A DNA stretch of 64,000 nucleotides, taken from positions 6,191,001-6,255,000 of the forward strand of contig NZ_JAZHSB010000001.1 of the NCBI RefSeq assembly GCF_036924715.1, read 5' to 3'. The first letter of the stretch is position 1. Each line of letters opens with the position of its first letter. The translations under genes and the position numbers were made by a program. Positions 26,198 through 32,692 of this stretch are shown here, piece after piece. The notes under the pieces are model-generated. The model saw only the letters and a list, made by a program, of their open reading frames with translations, was not told where the DNA came from and ran no database searches. The stretch comes from Bradyrhizobium sp. AZCC 1721 (GTDB lineage: Bacteria > Pseudomonadota > Alphaproteobacteria > Rhizobiales > Xanthobacteraceae).

Positions 26198-26860
26198 ATG
26201 AACACCGCTCCTGATATCACTGTGCCAACGGCGATCGCCGCAACCGACCCGATCAAAGCTGCCGCAGCCCCGCGAATAAAGCTTCTGTCGCACGGTTTCT
26301 CCATCGACCATCCAGATCAAGAGCTCGGCGAACAGCTCATGACGAATGCGCTCGGGGTCGCGGATCGCGAAGCGATGCATGGCATCCTCAGGCAATTGGT
26401 CAAGGCCAGCGTGAGCGGCGAGAGTCCTGACGAGGTCAACCTCTCTTTCATGATTTCGATGGTGAAGAGCATTCGCCCCCGGGATTCGGTCGAGGCCATG
26501 CTGGTGGCGCAGATGGTTTCGGTTCATGTGATGGCGATGCGGTGCGCCCATCACCTTGCGAATGCGGACGATCTCGCCCAGCACGACAGCGCCGCGCGCG
26601 CATTGGGCAGGCTCGCCCGCACGTTTCCCGCCCAGATCGAGGCGCTCAACCGCTACCGGAGCCATGGCGAGCCCGCCATCACCGTGCAGAACGTGTCGGT
26701 CGGGGATGGCGGCAAGGCCATCGTCGGCAACGTCACGCAGCACGCGCGCGTGATCGTTTCGGACAAGAACCCGGCGTCCGCGGCGCGGAATGCGCCGAAG
26801 GCCGCGGGCTCCAGGCGAAGGCACGCTTCCGCTGATGCCAAGCGGGAAGCGCAGGCTTGA
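26198..26860 (+). CDS. Accessory-region protein of unknown function (partner of the KHG-motif protein)
   Basis: 220 residues, soluble, helix-rich in the middle (AMLVAQMVSVHVMAMRCAHH; ALGRLARTFPAQIEALNRYR) with a basic tail (AGSRRRHASADAKREAQA). An AAGGAA site precedes the ATG. The stop overlaps the start of the next gene (TTGA). Its last 49 codons are duplicated as a headless fragment at 28994-29142. Such pairs occur in mobile or phage-derived regions of rhizobia; the function is not known to me. Confidence 0.65.
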   Translation: MNTAPDITVPTAIAATDPIKAAAAPRIKLLSHGFSIDHPDQELGEQLMTNALGVADREAMHGILRQLVKASVSGESPDEVNLSFMISMVKSIRPRDSVEAMLVAQMVSVHVMAMRCAHHLANADDLAQHDSAARALGRLARTFPAQIEALNRYRSHGEPAITVQNVSVGDGGKAIVGNVTQHARVIVSDKNPASAARNAPKAAGSRRRHASADAKREAQA

Positions 26861-27123
26861 GCGATCACATCAGAAATACCGGCCCGATGCTGGCGAGCCC
26901 ACGTTGTGGCGCCAGAACCCGCGCCAGTGGCGCGTGCCGCTCGCCGGCGGTGCACGACAAAAAGCGCTGCCGCATGCACGGCGGCGCACCGGGATCCGGC
27001 CCGCCAAAGGCAAACCAGAACGCGCGCAAGCACGGCCTGTTCACCAGGGACGCGATCGCCGAGCGAAGGCAGATACGGGCGTTGTTGGGTGACGCGCGGA
27101 AGCTGCTGGAGGAGATGAAGTGA
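26712..27123 (+). repeat. 412-bp direct repeat, copy R1
   Basis: Collinear without gaps with 28994-29405. It contains the 3' end of the 220-residue gene and the whole KHG-motif gene. The two copies flank the toxin-antitoxin modules. Confidence 0.9.
26857..27123 (+). CDS. Small zinc-ribbon-like protein with GxPxANQNARKHG motif, copy 1
   Basis: 88 residues. A Cys-x-x-x...Cys...Cys-x-x-His pattern (CGARTRASGACRSP; KKRCRMHGG) suggests a zinc ribbon, followed by KANQNARKHGLFTRDAIAER and a helical end. Proteins with this pattern are common near phage and mobile genes in alphaproteobacteria. The start is a TTG overlapping the upstream stop, where the second copy has ATG; the change may lower its expression. 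Function unknown. Confidence 0.65.
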   Translation: MSDHIRNTGPMLASPRCGARTRASGACRSPAVHDKKRCRMHGGAPGSGPPKANQNARKHGLFTRDAIAERRQIRALLGDARKLLEEMK

Positions 27124-27200
27124 GAGGCTTTCGCCACGACAGAGCGCCTACAACCCACTGATTTCTGGCCCTGTTCGTTAATGGAATTTCAGTCAAAAAG

Positions 27201-27209
27201 TGCTATATT
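27201..27209 (+). promoter_or_regulatory. Extended -10 promoter of the Fic module
   Basis: TGCTATATT is an extended -10 (TG-N-TATATT). The start point would fall on the antitoxin ATG at 27216, giving a leaderless message; no ribosome site is present. The -35 is weak, as expected for an extended -10 promoter. Confidence 0.45.
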
Positions 27210-27215
27210 GATGAT

Positions 27216-27458
27216 ATGAATAAGCTAACTTCCTCTTCGACCGCAGAGCACATACGGACCCTGGCCCGGACGTTCCAAGTGTCCTACACGGAGGGTCCAA
27301 ATGATCGCCTGGCACACCACATTTCCCGCCTGGCGGGGGACACGGTTGAGCTTGATGAGATCGAGCAGTTGCTGATTGGTTTGCAGCGAGCCAAACACAT
27401 TACACGCATAGAGATGATCCAGCTTCAGGCCCGCTACCTGCACGAAGCCAAGCCGTGA
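27216..27458 (+). CDS. Antitoxin of the Fic module (VbhA-like)
   Basis: 80 residues, a size and position typical of class I Fic antitoxins. The N-terminal helix ends TFQVSYTEGPND, which contains the Glu-Gly of the inhibitory (S/T)xxxE(G/N) motif, but the residue four before the Glu is Val and Ser sits at minus three. The stop overlaps the toxin start as GTGA. It should block ATP positioning in the toxin by inserting its Glu next to the active site. Confidence 0.75.
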   Translation: MNKLTSSSTAEHIRTLARTFQVSYTEGPNDRLAHHISRLAGDTVELDEIEQLLIGLQRAKHITRIEMIQLQARYLHEAKP

Positions 27459-28186
27459 CATTCGATCCGTTCGGCGACTTTGAATCGCGCGGGTATCTAA
27501 GGAATGTTGCTCAAGAGAAAGACCCTGCCATTGTGAGGCGGCTGGAGCATGCCTCCTTTACAACCGGGATCGACGACGCTTTCGAAGCGCTAAAAACGAA
27601 GAAGGCCCTCACCTACTCCGACGTGCTCAGCACGCACAAAATACTGTTCGAAGCAATGTATCCGTGGGCCGGGCAGGATCGCACCCAAACAGCGCCCAAC
27701 ATTGCGGTAAGCCGTGGCAGCGTCCTCTTCGCCCATCCAAAGTATATTCAGAACGCAATCGAGCATGCGCTAAAGCTCGGCAACGCCCCGAAAGCGATGC
27801 GAGAGAAAGCGGGCGAAGTCATGGGCTACCTCGCCCATGGCCATCCCTTCCTGGACGGCAATGGACGCACCATCATGGTCGTCCACTCAGTCCTGGCTCA
27901 GCGTGCCGGCTTCAGTGTCGATTGGGCCTCGACGGACAAAACTGCCTATCTGCAAGCATTGACCAAAGAGCTGGATGATCCTGGCAAGGGAATTCTCGAT
28001 AAATATCTCGAACCGTACATCCGACCGGCAGTCACTGATCTCAAAGAGCACATTGCAGCGGCCAAGGGCCTCGATGGCGGCACAGGCGATGCCGATAAAG
28101 TTCGCGGCAGCAACGACGATCCGGCAGTTATAGCCGAGTACAAACAGCAGCAGCTTAAACGCGACGAGCATACCGGCGGCGCCTAG
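27455..28186 (+). CDS. Fic-domain AMP-transferase toxin
   Basis: 243 residues. The catalytic loop HGHPFLDGNGRTIM matches HPFx(D/E)GNGR exactly. The upstream MYPWAGQDRTQTAPNIAVS region and the flap (GSVLFAHPKYIQ) are those of class I Fic proteins such as VbhT. It would AMPylate a host protein, for example a gyrase/topoisomerase subunit, unless bound by the antitoxin. After the Fic core comes a charged tail of about 55 residues (DGGTGDADKVRGSNDDPAVI) with no known domain. The GTG start overlaps the antitoxin stop. Confidence 0.9.
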   Translation: MTFDPFGDFESRGYLRNVAQEKDPAIVRRLEHASFTTGIDDAFEALKTKKALTYSDVLSTHKILFEAMYPWAGQDRTQTAPNIAVSRGSVLFAHPKYIQNAIEHALKLGNAPKAMREKAGEVMGYLAHGHPFLDGNGRTIMVVHSVLAQRAGFSVDWASTDKTAYLQALTKELDDPGKGILDKYLEPYIRPAVTDLKEHIAAAKGLDGGTGDADKVRGSNDDPAVIAEYKQQQLKRDEHTGGA

Positions 28187-28251
28187 GCTTTCGAGCGTAC
28201 TGATGCTGTGAAGTCCCCAAACCTGCCCTTGCAGCGCTCGTGTATACTGAG

Positions 28252-28295
28252 CGCGCGGAAGCTGCTGGAGGAGATGAAATGAGTGCGTTTCGCAG
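28252..28295 (+). repeat. Third, partial copy (R3) of the KHG-gene 3' end
   Basis: GCGCGGAAGCTGCTGGAGG and the following 13 bases match the end of the KHG gene with one mismatch. The next bases (GTTTCGCAGC) match the flank of copy R2. It lies between the two toxin-antitoxin modules, 14 bp from the antitoxin stop. Confidence 0.75.
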
Positions 28296-28308
28296 CCTCG
28301 CTCGCCAC

Positions 28309-28662
28309 CTACGCTGCTGTCAACTTGCGAGCCTTCTTCGCTCGCACTGGCAACCTGCTTTCGACTGAAAACCCGACATTCAGCGCCCGCATGATGGTGG
28401 CAATCGTTTCGAAACGCGGCTTGGCACCCGGTGCCAGCGTCTTGTACAGGCTTTCCCGGCCGAGACCGGACGCCTTCGCGACCTCCGCCATGCCGCGCGC
28501 CTTGGCGACGTCTCCAAGCGCCTTGAGTAATACGCCGGGATTTTCGTCGCGGGCTGCGACCGAAAGATATTCCGCAATCGCTTCCTCACTCTCGAGATAG
28601 TCAGCGGCCTCGAATGGCGCGTAAGTGACTTTTGCCTTTGCCCTGGCTTTGGCCTTTTTCAT
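28309..28662 (-). CDS. Addiction-module antidote protein (HigA/TIGR02684-like)
   Basis: 117 residues. After a Lys/Ala-rich start (MKKAKARAKAKVTYAPFEAA) comes YLESEEAIAEYLSVAARD and a helix-turn-helix MAEVAKASGLGRESLYKTLA with GAKPRFETIATIMRALNVG, the pattern of putative addiction module antidote proteins. It overlaps the toxin stop as ATGA. It should bind the toxin and the operator at 28971-28988. Its partner toxin is frameshifted, leaving a possibly solitary antitoxin. Confidence 0.88.
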   Translation of the reverse strand: MKKAKARAKAKVTYAPFEAADYLESEEAIAEYLSVAARDENPGVLLKALGDVAKARGMAEVAKASGLGRESLYKTLAPGAKPRFETIATIMRALNVGFSVESRLPVRAKKARKLTAA

Positions 28663-28963
28663 CGCCCGCTTTCCTTCAATTCCTTCGCCATGAGCTTTGC
28701 CCTGGCGATGTCGCGGCGCTGGCTGGACTTGTCGCCAGCGCAAAGCAGCACATAGACGGCGACACCATGACGCACGAAATAAACACGGAATCCCGGACCA
28801 TGGTGGATACGCATTTCCGAGACGCTTCGCCCACCGGCTCGCAATCCCCGAAATTACCCAAGGAGGCTTGCGACAGCCGGTTGAGTATCCGCGCCTTGGC
28901 CTTCTGATCTTTCAACCCATCCAGCCAATCGGAAAAGACGGATGACCGAATGAGCGTGTTCAT
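28659..28963 (-). pseudogene. RelE/ParE-like toxin, frameshifted
   Basis: The first frame (from 28963) encodes SSVFSDWLDGLKDQKAKARI and ends near FGDCEPVGE. The second continues VSEMRIHHGPGFRVYFVRHG through DIARAKLMAKELKESGR. Together they give a standard toxin of about 100 residues of the TIGR02683 group. The break at 28824-28825 is the loss of one base: the minus strand reads GAAGCGTCTCGG where GAAGGCGTCTCGG restores GEGVSEMR. Either the toxin is dead or there is a sequencing error. Confidence 0.82.
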
Positions 28964-28970
28964 GGCTCAA

Positions 28971-28988
28971 TGTATCTAACTGGATACA
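28971..28988 (-). promoter_or_regulatory. Operator of the RelE/HigA-like module
   Basis: TGTATC-N6-GATACA is a perfect inverted repeat ending eight bases before the toxin ATG. Toxin-antitoxin operons of this type are repressed through such sites by the antitoxin or the complex. Confidence 0.65.
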
Positions 28989-28993
28989 ATTTA

Positions 28994-29142
28994 GCAAGGC
29001 CATTGTCGGCAACGTCACGCAGCATGCGAGCGTGATCATATCGGACAAAAGCCTGGACTCCGCGGCGCGGAAGGCACCGAAGGCCTCGGGCTCCAGGCGA
29101 GGGCAAGCTTCCGCGGATGCCAAGCGGGAAGCACAGGCATGA
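28994..29142 (+). pseudogene. Headless C-terminal fragment of the 220-residue accessory protein
   Basis: The in-frame remnant begins KAIVGNVTQHASVIISDKSL and ends AKREAQA with the same stop as the complete gene at 26198-26860. It has no start codon and begins abruptly six bases after the toxin-module operator. It is part of repeat R2. Confidence 0.85.
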
Positions 29143-29405
29143 GCGATCACATCAGAAACACCGGCCCGATGCTGGCGAGCCCGCGGTGCGGCGCCAAAAC
29201 CCGCGCCAGTGGCGCGTGCCGCTCGCCGGCGGTGCACGGCAAAAAGCGCTGCCGCATGCACGGCGGCGCACAGGGATCCGGCGCGCCAAAGGCAAACCAG
29301 AACGCGCGCAAGCACGGCCTGTTCACCAGGGATGCGATCGCCGAGCGAAGGCAGATACGGGCGTTGTTGGGTGACGCGCGGAAGTTGCTGGAAGAGATGA
29401 AGTGA
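29139..29405 (+). CDS. Small zinc-ribbon-like protein with GxPxANQNARKHG motif, copy 2
   Basis: 88 residues, nearly identical to the protein at 26857-27123 (CGAKTRASGACRSP; KKRCRMHGGAQ; KANQNARKHGLFT). It starts with ATG, overlapping the stop of the headless fragment as ATGA. If copy 1 is poorly translated from TTG, this may be the main expressed copy, although its upstream gene is truncated and its promoter is unclear. Confidence 0.65.
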   Translation: MSDHIRNTGPMLASPRCGAKTRASGACRSPAVHGKKRCRMHGGAQGSGAPKANQNARKHGLFTRDAIAERRQIRALLGDARKLLEEMK

Positions 29406-29462
29406 TCTGTTTCGCAGCAACCTGGGGCAGCGATGAACGGTGGTGTCTTGGCCCTCCCGCCC

Positions 29463-29972
29463 TTATCCCGCAAGACGGTTCGCACGACCATCAAACTGGA
29501 AAATGATGTCCTTGGATGATCCTTCCCGGTTCACCACGATGGACCACTGATCGACCCAGAACGGACATGGAATGGCCTCCGTCAGACGAGCCTCTCCGCT
29601 AGTTAAGTCCACATCCCACGTTCCCCCGTCGAAACTGACCCGCAGGAAATGGGCGCCGAGCGCAAACATCAGCGCCCCTTCTCGCATGCTGCTGTTGTTG
29701 TAGAGTAGGTTTTCGGCTCTCAAGGCAGGTCCCCTGATTTCGGCGTCGAGCACAGCGACATCGCGTTTGACGTTCTTGGTCGAGATGACAGCCGTAGGTC
29801 GATTGGGTTGAAAGTGCAAAATGGCCGGCTTCTCACGTAGTGGGCCCTCGGGCGGGACGATGCGCATGCCAAGTGGGATACCGTCCAACTCAGCGCGCTC
29901 GAAAAAAATATCTCCCGGTCGAACGTCCTCAAATTCTATAATGCGAAATCCGAAATCGAACTTTGTTACCAT
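29463..29972 (-). CDS. Protein of unknown function
   Basis: 169 residues from the ATG at 29972. It is soluble and beta-rich by composition (FGFRIIEFEDVRPGDIFFER; SFDGGTWDVDLTSGEARLTE; FWVDQWSIVVNREGSSKDII). No family was recognised. A longer upstream frame exists, but the added residues look random. It lies in the accessory block with no partner. Confidence 0.6.
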   Translation of the reverse strand: MVTKFDFGFRIIEFEDVRPGDIFFERAELDGIPLGMRIVPPEGPLREKPAILHFQPNRPTAVISTKNVKRDVAVLDAEIRGPALRAENLLYNNSSMREGALMFALGAHFLRVSFDGGTWDVDLTSGEARLTEAIPCPFWVDQWSIVVNREGSSKDIIFQFDGRANRLAG

Positions 29973-30131
29973 CTGACGAGAGTCTCCGGTTTGCTGCGTG
30001 CTTCGACGGCCACGAACTGTCGCCGGGGATGCCTTCACATTGGCCGAAGATCAACCTGCACGCAACCACAGATCAGCGCTTGATGTTTTTCACGACGAAC
30101 CGCTGAGCGGTGTTACCCGACGAGCATGAGT

Positions 30132-30155
30132 GGGCGGCCACCGCGCCGCCCTTTT
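30132..30155 (+). terminator. Rho-independent terminator
   Basis: A 7-bp stem GGGCGGC/GCCGCCC is followed by TTTTCTTTT. It follows a short remnant ending FFTTNR and a stop at about 30085-30107, which resembles the end of the YD-like protein at 30185-30442. A second copy of that gene may have been deleted here. The rest of 29973-30180 is empty. Confidence 0.7.
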
Positions 30156-30184
30156 CTTTTCGGCGTCACTTGCTAAAAGCTAGC

Positions 30185-30442
30185 ATGACAAACACCATGC
30201 CCAAGATGATCCTCCCCACGCTGCTCGTGCTCGCGATGCTGACCGGCCGCCTCGGCACAATCGAAGAGGTTCTACGACTCGTCCGGTAGAAGTGTCGGCA
30301 CTCGTCGACCGACAGCAGCGGCACGGTCACGAACTACGACGCACGCGGCAGGGTCATCAACCGCGAGTCGACCAGCGGCAACACGTCGACATTCTATGAC
30401 GCGAGCGGTCGCAATGTCGGACGGTTCACGACGAGCCGCTAG
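30185..30442 (+). pseudogene. Small secreted YD-repeat-like protein with two compensating frameshifts
   Basis: The signal peptide (PKMILPTLLVLAMLTG) and the C-terminal repeats (TVTNYDARGRVINREST; TSTFYDASGRNVGRFTTSR) are in one frame. The connecting part (ASAQSKRFYDSSGRSVGT) is in another, and the first frame meets a TAG at 30287. One indel near 30250 and a compensating one near 30300 would restore an 85-residue protein of three FYDxSGRxVG-type repeats. Such repeats resemble one unit of Rhs/YD proteins. Confidence 0.6.
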
Positions 30443-30500
30443 CAAATCGGGCTTGCTGACGGCACCAACCGGCAAATTTGCCGCTTGATCGGAGCGGCGG

Positions 30501-31115
30501 TTACGAGCCTCTTGCTTTTTTGATATCGGCTGCTGCTTGCAGCTTTCCGAGGACGAAGGAAAGGCTCGTCATCAGTCTGCCGCTGTGATCGCGGTAGTCC
30601 AACGCCTCACCCGGGCTCACGCGTCTATCGCCTTTGCCATGCGCCGATAGGTTCCTCGCTCTCCGCAAGGTATGAAAGAGATCGCGCGCATTCTCATCGA
30701 CTTCCCTACGCTCATATAACTCATTCATTATCCGGTCAGCGCTAGTCCGCTGAATGCCCAGAATATCGCCGATACGAAACAGAATGCCCTCGATGTCCTT
30801 ATAGACCTCTGTGATCGCTGCCTCGGGAAACTCATTGGCAAGTCGCAAAAATTTCTTCTCATCGGTCAGCGGCACAATTCGTTGGTCGTCGGGTATCTCG
30901 TCCGGAGACGGCGAAGACGGCGGCAATTTCTCTGCTTCTTTACGCGCAGTCTCCAATTGCTTTTCAAAAGTCGCTTTTGCGCCGCCGAGCGAAAACTCTT
31001 GAAGTCTTTCAGCAAGCGCCACTAGTTGTTTTCGCAAAATGAACAACAGGCTCAAAACAACGATAGGCCACGCCAACGAGCCGACTATCGCGGCGATGAA
31101 TGCCTTCCAATCCAT
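30501..31115 (-). CDS. Membrane-anchored protein with HEPN RNase-type motif (defence candidate)
   Basis: 204 residues from the ATG at 31115 (GGGGAGAAGGGG upstream). One N-terminal membrane segment, about residues 6-27 (FIAAIVGSLAWPIVVLSLLF), is followed by a short coiled region (ATFEKQLETARKEAEKL), a Pro-rich linker, and a helical domain. That domain carries RNLSAH, Arg154-Asn155-x3-His159. Arg-polar-x3-His is the RxxxxH signature of HEPN ribonucleases and DUF4145-like proteins. It could cut RNA at the membrane on infection. Function is inferred from the motif alone. Confidence 0.6.
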   Translation of the reverse strand: MDWKAFIAAIVGSLAWPIVVLSLLFILRKQLVALAERLQEFSLGGAKATFEKQLETARKEAEKLPPSSPSPDEIPDDQRIVPLTDEKKFLRLANEFPEAAITEVYKDIEGILFRIGDILGIQRTSADRIMNELYERREVDENARDLFHTLRRARNLSAHGKGDRRVSPGEALDYRDHSGRLMTSLSFVLGKLQAAADIKKARGS

Positions 31116-31276
31116 CCCCTTCTCCCCATTATCAGCGAGCAACTGACCGTCACCACACGTCCTAGCACAAACTAGCGCTACCATTCACGCTGCTCTGTGG
31201 AAAATCGAGTGGTAAGGCGTGCTTTGTGCAATCGGTAGGCGTAGAATTCTGGACCGACGTAACGGGGAGGGTTAAG

Positions 31277-31777
31277 TTGGGGGCAATCTGGAGCTTTGTG
31301 CGTGATTACTTCGATGTAGCCGGGGCAGCCGCCGCGCTTGTGGCGAGCATTCTGCATTCACGAGACCAAACGCGCAGTCGTGTCCAGCTAGTGATTGCAT
31401 GGACAATTATCGCGCTGGCACCATTGGCCTTTGCGTCCATGCTCTTCGCGCCGCCGCAAACAGTCACGCTCCGCCAGATGGGCGTCACCTTGGTGATATA
31501 CGCGGCGGCATTGTATGCCCTGATTTGCGATGGTTTACGCTTTGGATGGGCTGCACGTTTGACAAAGATGCGCGGCGAGAAGTGGATTAAGGAATTGGAT
31601 TACGTCTATCTTTCATTAGGCGCGTTGGGCATTCTCGGCTCAATCAACAGACTAGACCTTGCTCCAAGCGGACACTACACGCGACTGGATTTCCTTGGAC
31701 CAATCATTCTAACCACAGCCTTGGTGGTAAGGTTCGTGAAGACGCGGGCTGATATAGGGGGCTGGAACAAGCTCTGA
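31277..31777 (+). CDS. Polytopic membrane protein of unknown function
   Basis: 166 residues with about four or five membrane segments (DVAGAAAALVASIL, VIAWTIIALAPLAFASMLF, GVTLVIYAAALYALICDGL, LGPIILTTALVVRFV). The TTG at 31277 was chosen because a GGGGAGG site lies seven bases upstream; a GTG at 31226 would add 17 residues but has no ribosome site. It is divergent from the HEPN-motif gene with 161 bp between starts. Together they could form a membrane sensor and effector, but nothing proves it. Confidence 0.6.
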   Translation: MGAIWSFVRDYFDVAGAAAALVASILHSRDQTRSRVQLVIAWTIIALAPLAFASMLFAPPQTVTLRQMGVTLVIYAAALYALICDGLRFGWAARLTKMRGEKWIKELDYVYLSLGALGILGSINRLDLAPSGHYTRLDFLGPIILTTALVVRFVKTRADIGGWNKL

Positions 31778-31903
31778 CCCCATGCCGCCGATCTTCCGGG
31801 ATCACTCGGCGCGACCGCCTGCGGCGTCGTCACTATTGCGGCTTTGGTGCAGTGACTGTTGATTGATAGAAGTGTTCCTTCACAACCACGCCAGCGAACG
31901 TAA

Positions 31904-32124
31904 TTGCCTGACCGTTGCACGCTGCACGGCGTGCGCAAGCACACCGCAAGCGCGTTGGCCGAGGAAGGCGCGACACCGCACCAGATGGCTCGGTAACCGG
32001 CCACACCTCGCTCAAGGAGATCGAGCGCTACACAGCGAAGGCCCGGCGCAAGCGGCTTGCGACCGAGGCCATCGGGAAGCTGAAGTGGGCCCTACAATTT
32101 TGGAAAAGGCTTAAGGAGGATTAG
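31904..32124 (+). pseudogene. Tyrosine recombinase (phage integrase), C-terminal remnant
   Basis: The frame from 31904 reads LPDRCTLHGVRKHTASALAE and on to PHQMAR, then stops. Shifting at 31994-31997 continues TGHTSLKEIERYTAKARRKR. The HxxR segment, the GHTSLKEIERY His and the catalytic Tyr are thus present but split, and everything before the C-terminal third is gone. It ends about 370 bp from the 3' end of tRNA-Glu, the usual place for such an integrase. Confidence 0.82.
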
Positions 32125-32127
32125 CAA

Positions 32128-32367
32128 ATGAAAGTGATGGTGACTTTTGAGATCGATAGTGCCGAGGCCCTCCATCGATCTATTATTGAACGAGCTCGCG
32201 TCCTTGGCCAGTTGGAAGCGTATGAGCGCCATATCGCCGATTGCAACATCACAAACCCCGGACCTATCGATCTCGGTTTTGCTGGCATCGAATGGATTTT
32301 GCAAACCAACATCGGAAAGGAGGGTAACGGCTTCGAGTTGATCAACATCGGCGGGAGCGGTCGGTGA
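32128..32367 (+). CDS. Small protein of unknown function
   Basis: 79 residues (MKVMVTFEIDSAEALHRSII and later GPIDLGFAGIEWILQTNIGK). It has an excellent AAGGAGG ribosome site at 32112-32118, lying within the end of the integrase remnant, so the two were once an operon. The stop overlaps the next small frame as GTGA. No family recognised; probably an element-borne gene. Confidence 0.6.
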   Translation: MKVMVTFEIDSAEALHRSIIERARVLGQLEAYERHIADCNITNPGPIDLGFAGIEWILQTNIGKEGNGFELINIGGSGR

Positions 32368-32504
32368 AGAAAACGCCCAAGACTGTATCAGCGTTGCGGG
32401 CGAACCCTCAAAGCGCGACTGTCGCACTTTCTTGCGGTGGGACAATTTTGGGGCAAAAAAGACAATGCTTTCAGCGCCGATGGTCGGGGGGTGGCGCTCC
32501 CTAG
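32364..32504 (+). CDS. Possible small frame running into the tRNA
   Basis: 46 codons from a GTG overlapping the preceding stop (VKKTPKTVSALRANPQSATV) with a basic start. Its stop codon lies inside the antisense of tRNA-Glu. It may be an element gene cut off at the attachment site, or chance. Confidence 0.3.
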   Translation: MKKTPKTVSALRANPQSATVALSCGGTILGQKRQCFQRRWSGGGAP

Positions 32505-32566
32505 GGGAATCGAACCCCTGTTTCAGCCTTGAGAGGGCCGCGTCCTAACCGCTAGACGAAGGGAGC
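32495..32566 (-). tRNA. tRNA-Glu (anticodon CTC)
   Basis: 72 bases form a full cloverleaf: acceptor GCTCCCT/AGGGAGC, D arm GTC/GAC, anticodon stem CGGCC/GGCTG with loop CTCTCAA, T arm AGGGG-TTCGATT-CCCCT. The discriminator is G and CCA is encoded (32492-32494). The anticodon CTC reads GAG. Its 3' end faces the accessory block and the integrase remnant. Confidence 0.95.
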
Positions 32567-32692
32567 GTGTGCTTCAGGGAATAGCCTCGAAATGTGCGGT
32601 CGGCAAGGCAAGTCTGAAGCCTTCGCACGGGTGGTTAACCCTGTTGCTTCGGGTCCTCGTGCCGACCCGGCGCACACCCGATCCGCCCTGCC

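Larger units (their letters stand above)
28994..29405 (+). repeat. 412-bp direct repeat, copy R2
   Basis: The same length as R1 (26712-27123) and alignable without gaps; scattered substitutions show that the duplication is not recent. Its left edge cuts inside a gene, which makes it the junction of the rearrangement. Confidence 0.9.
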
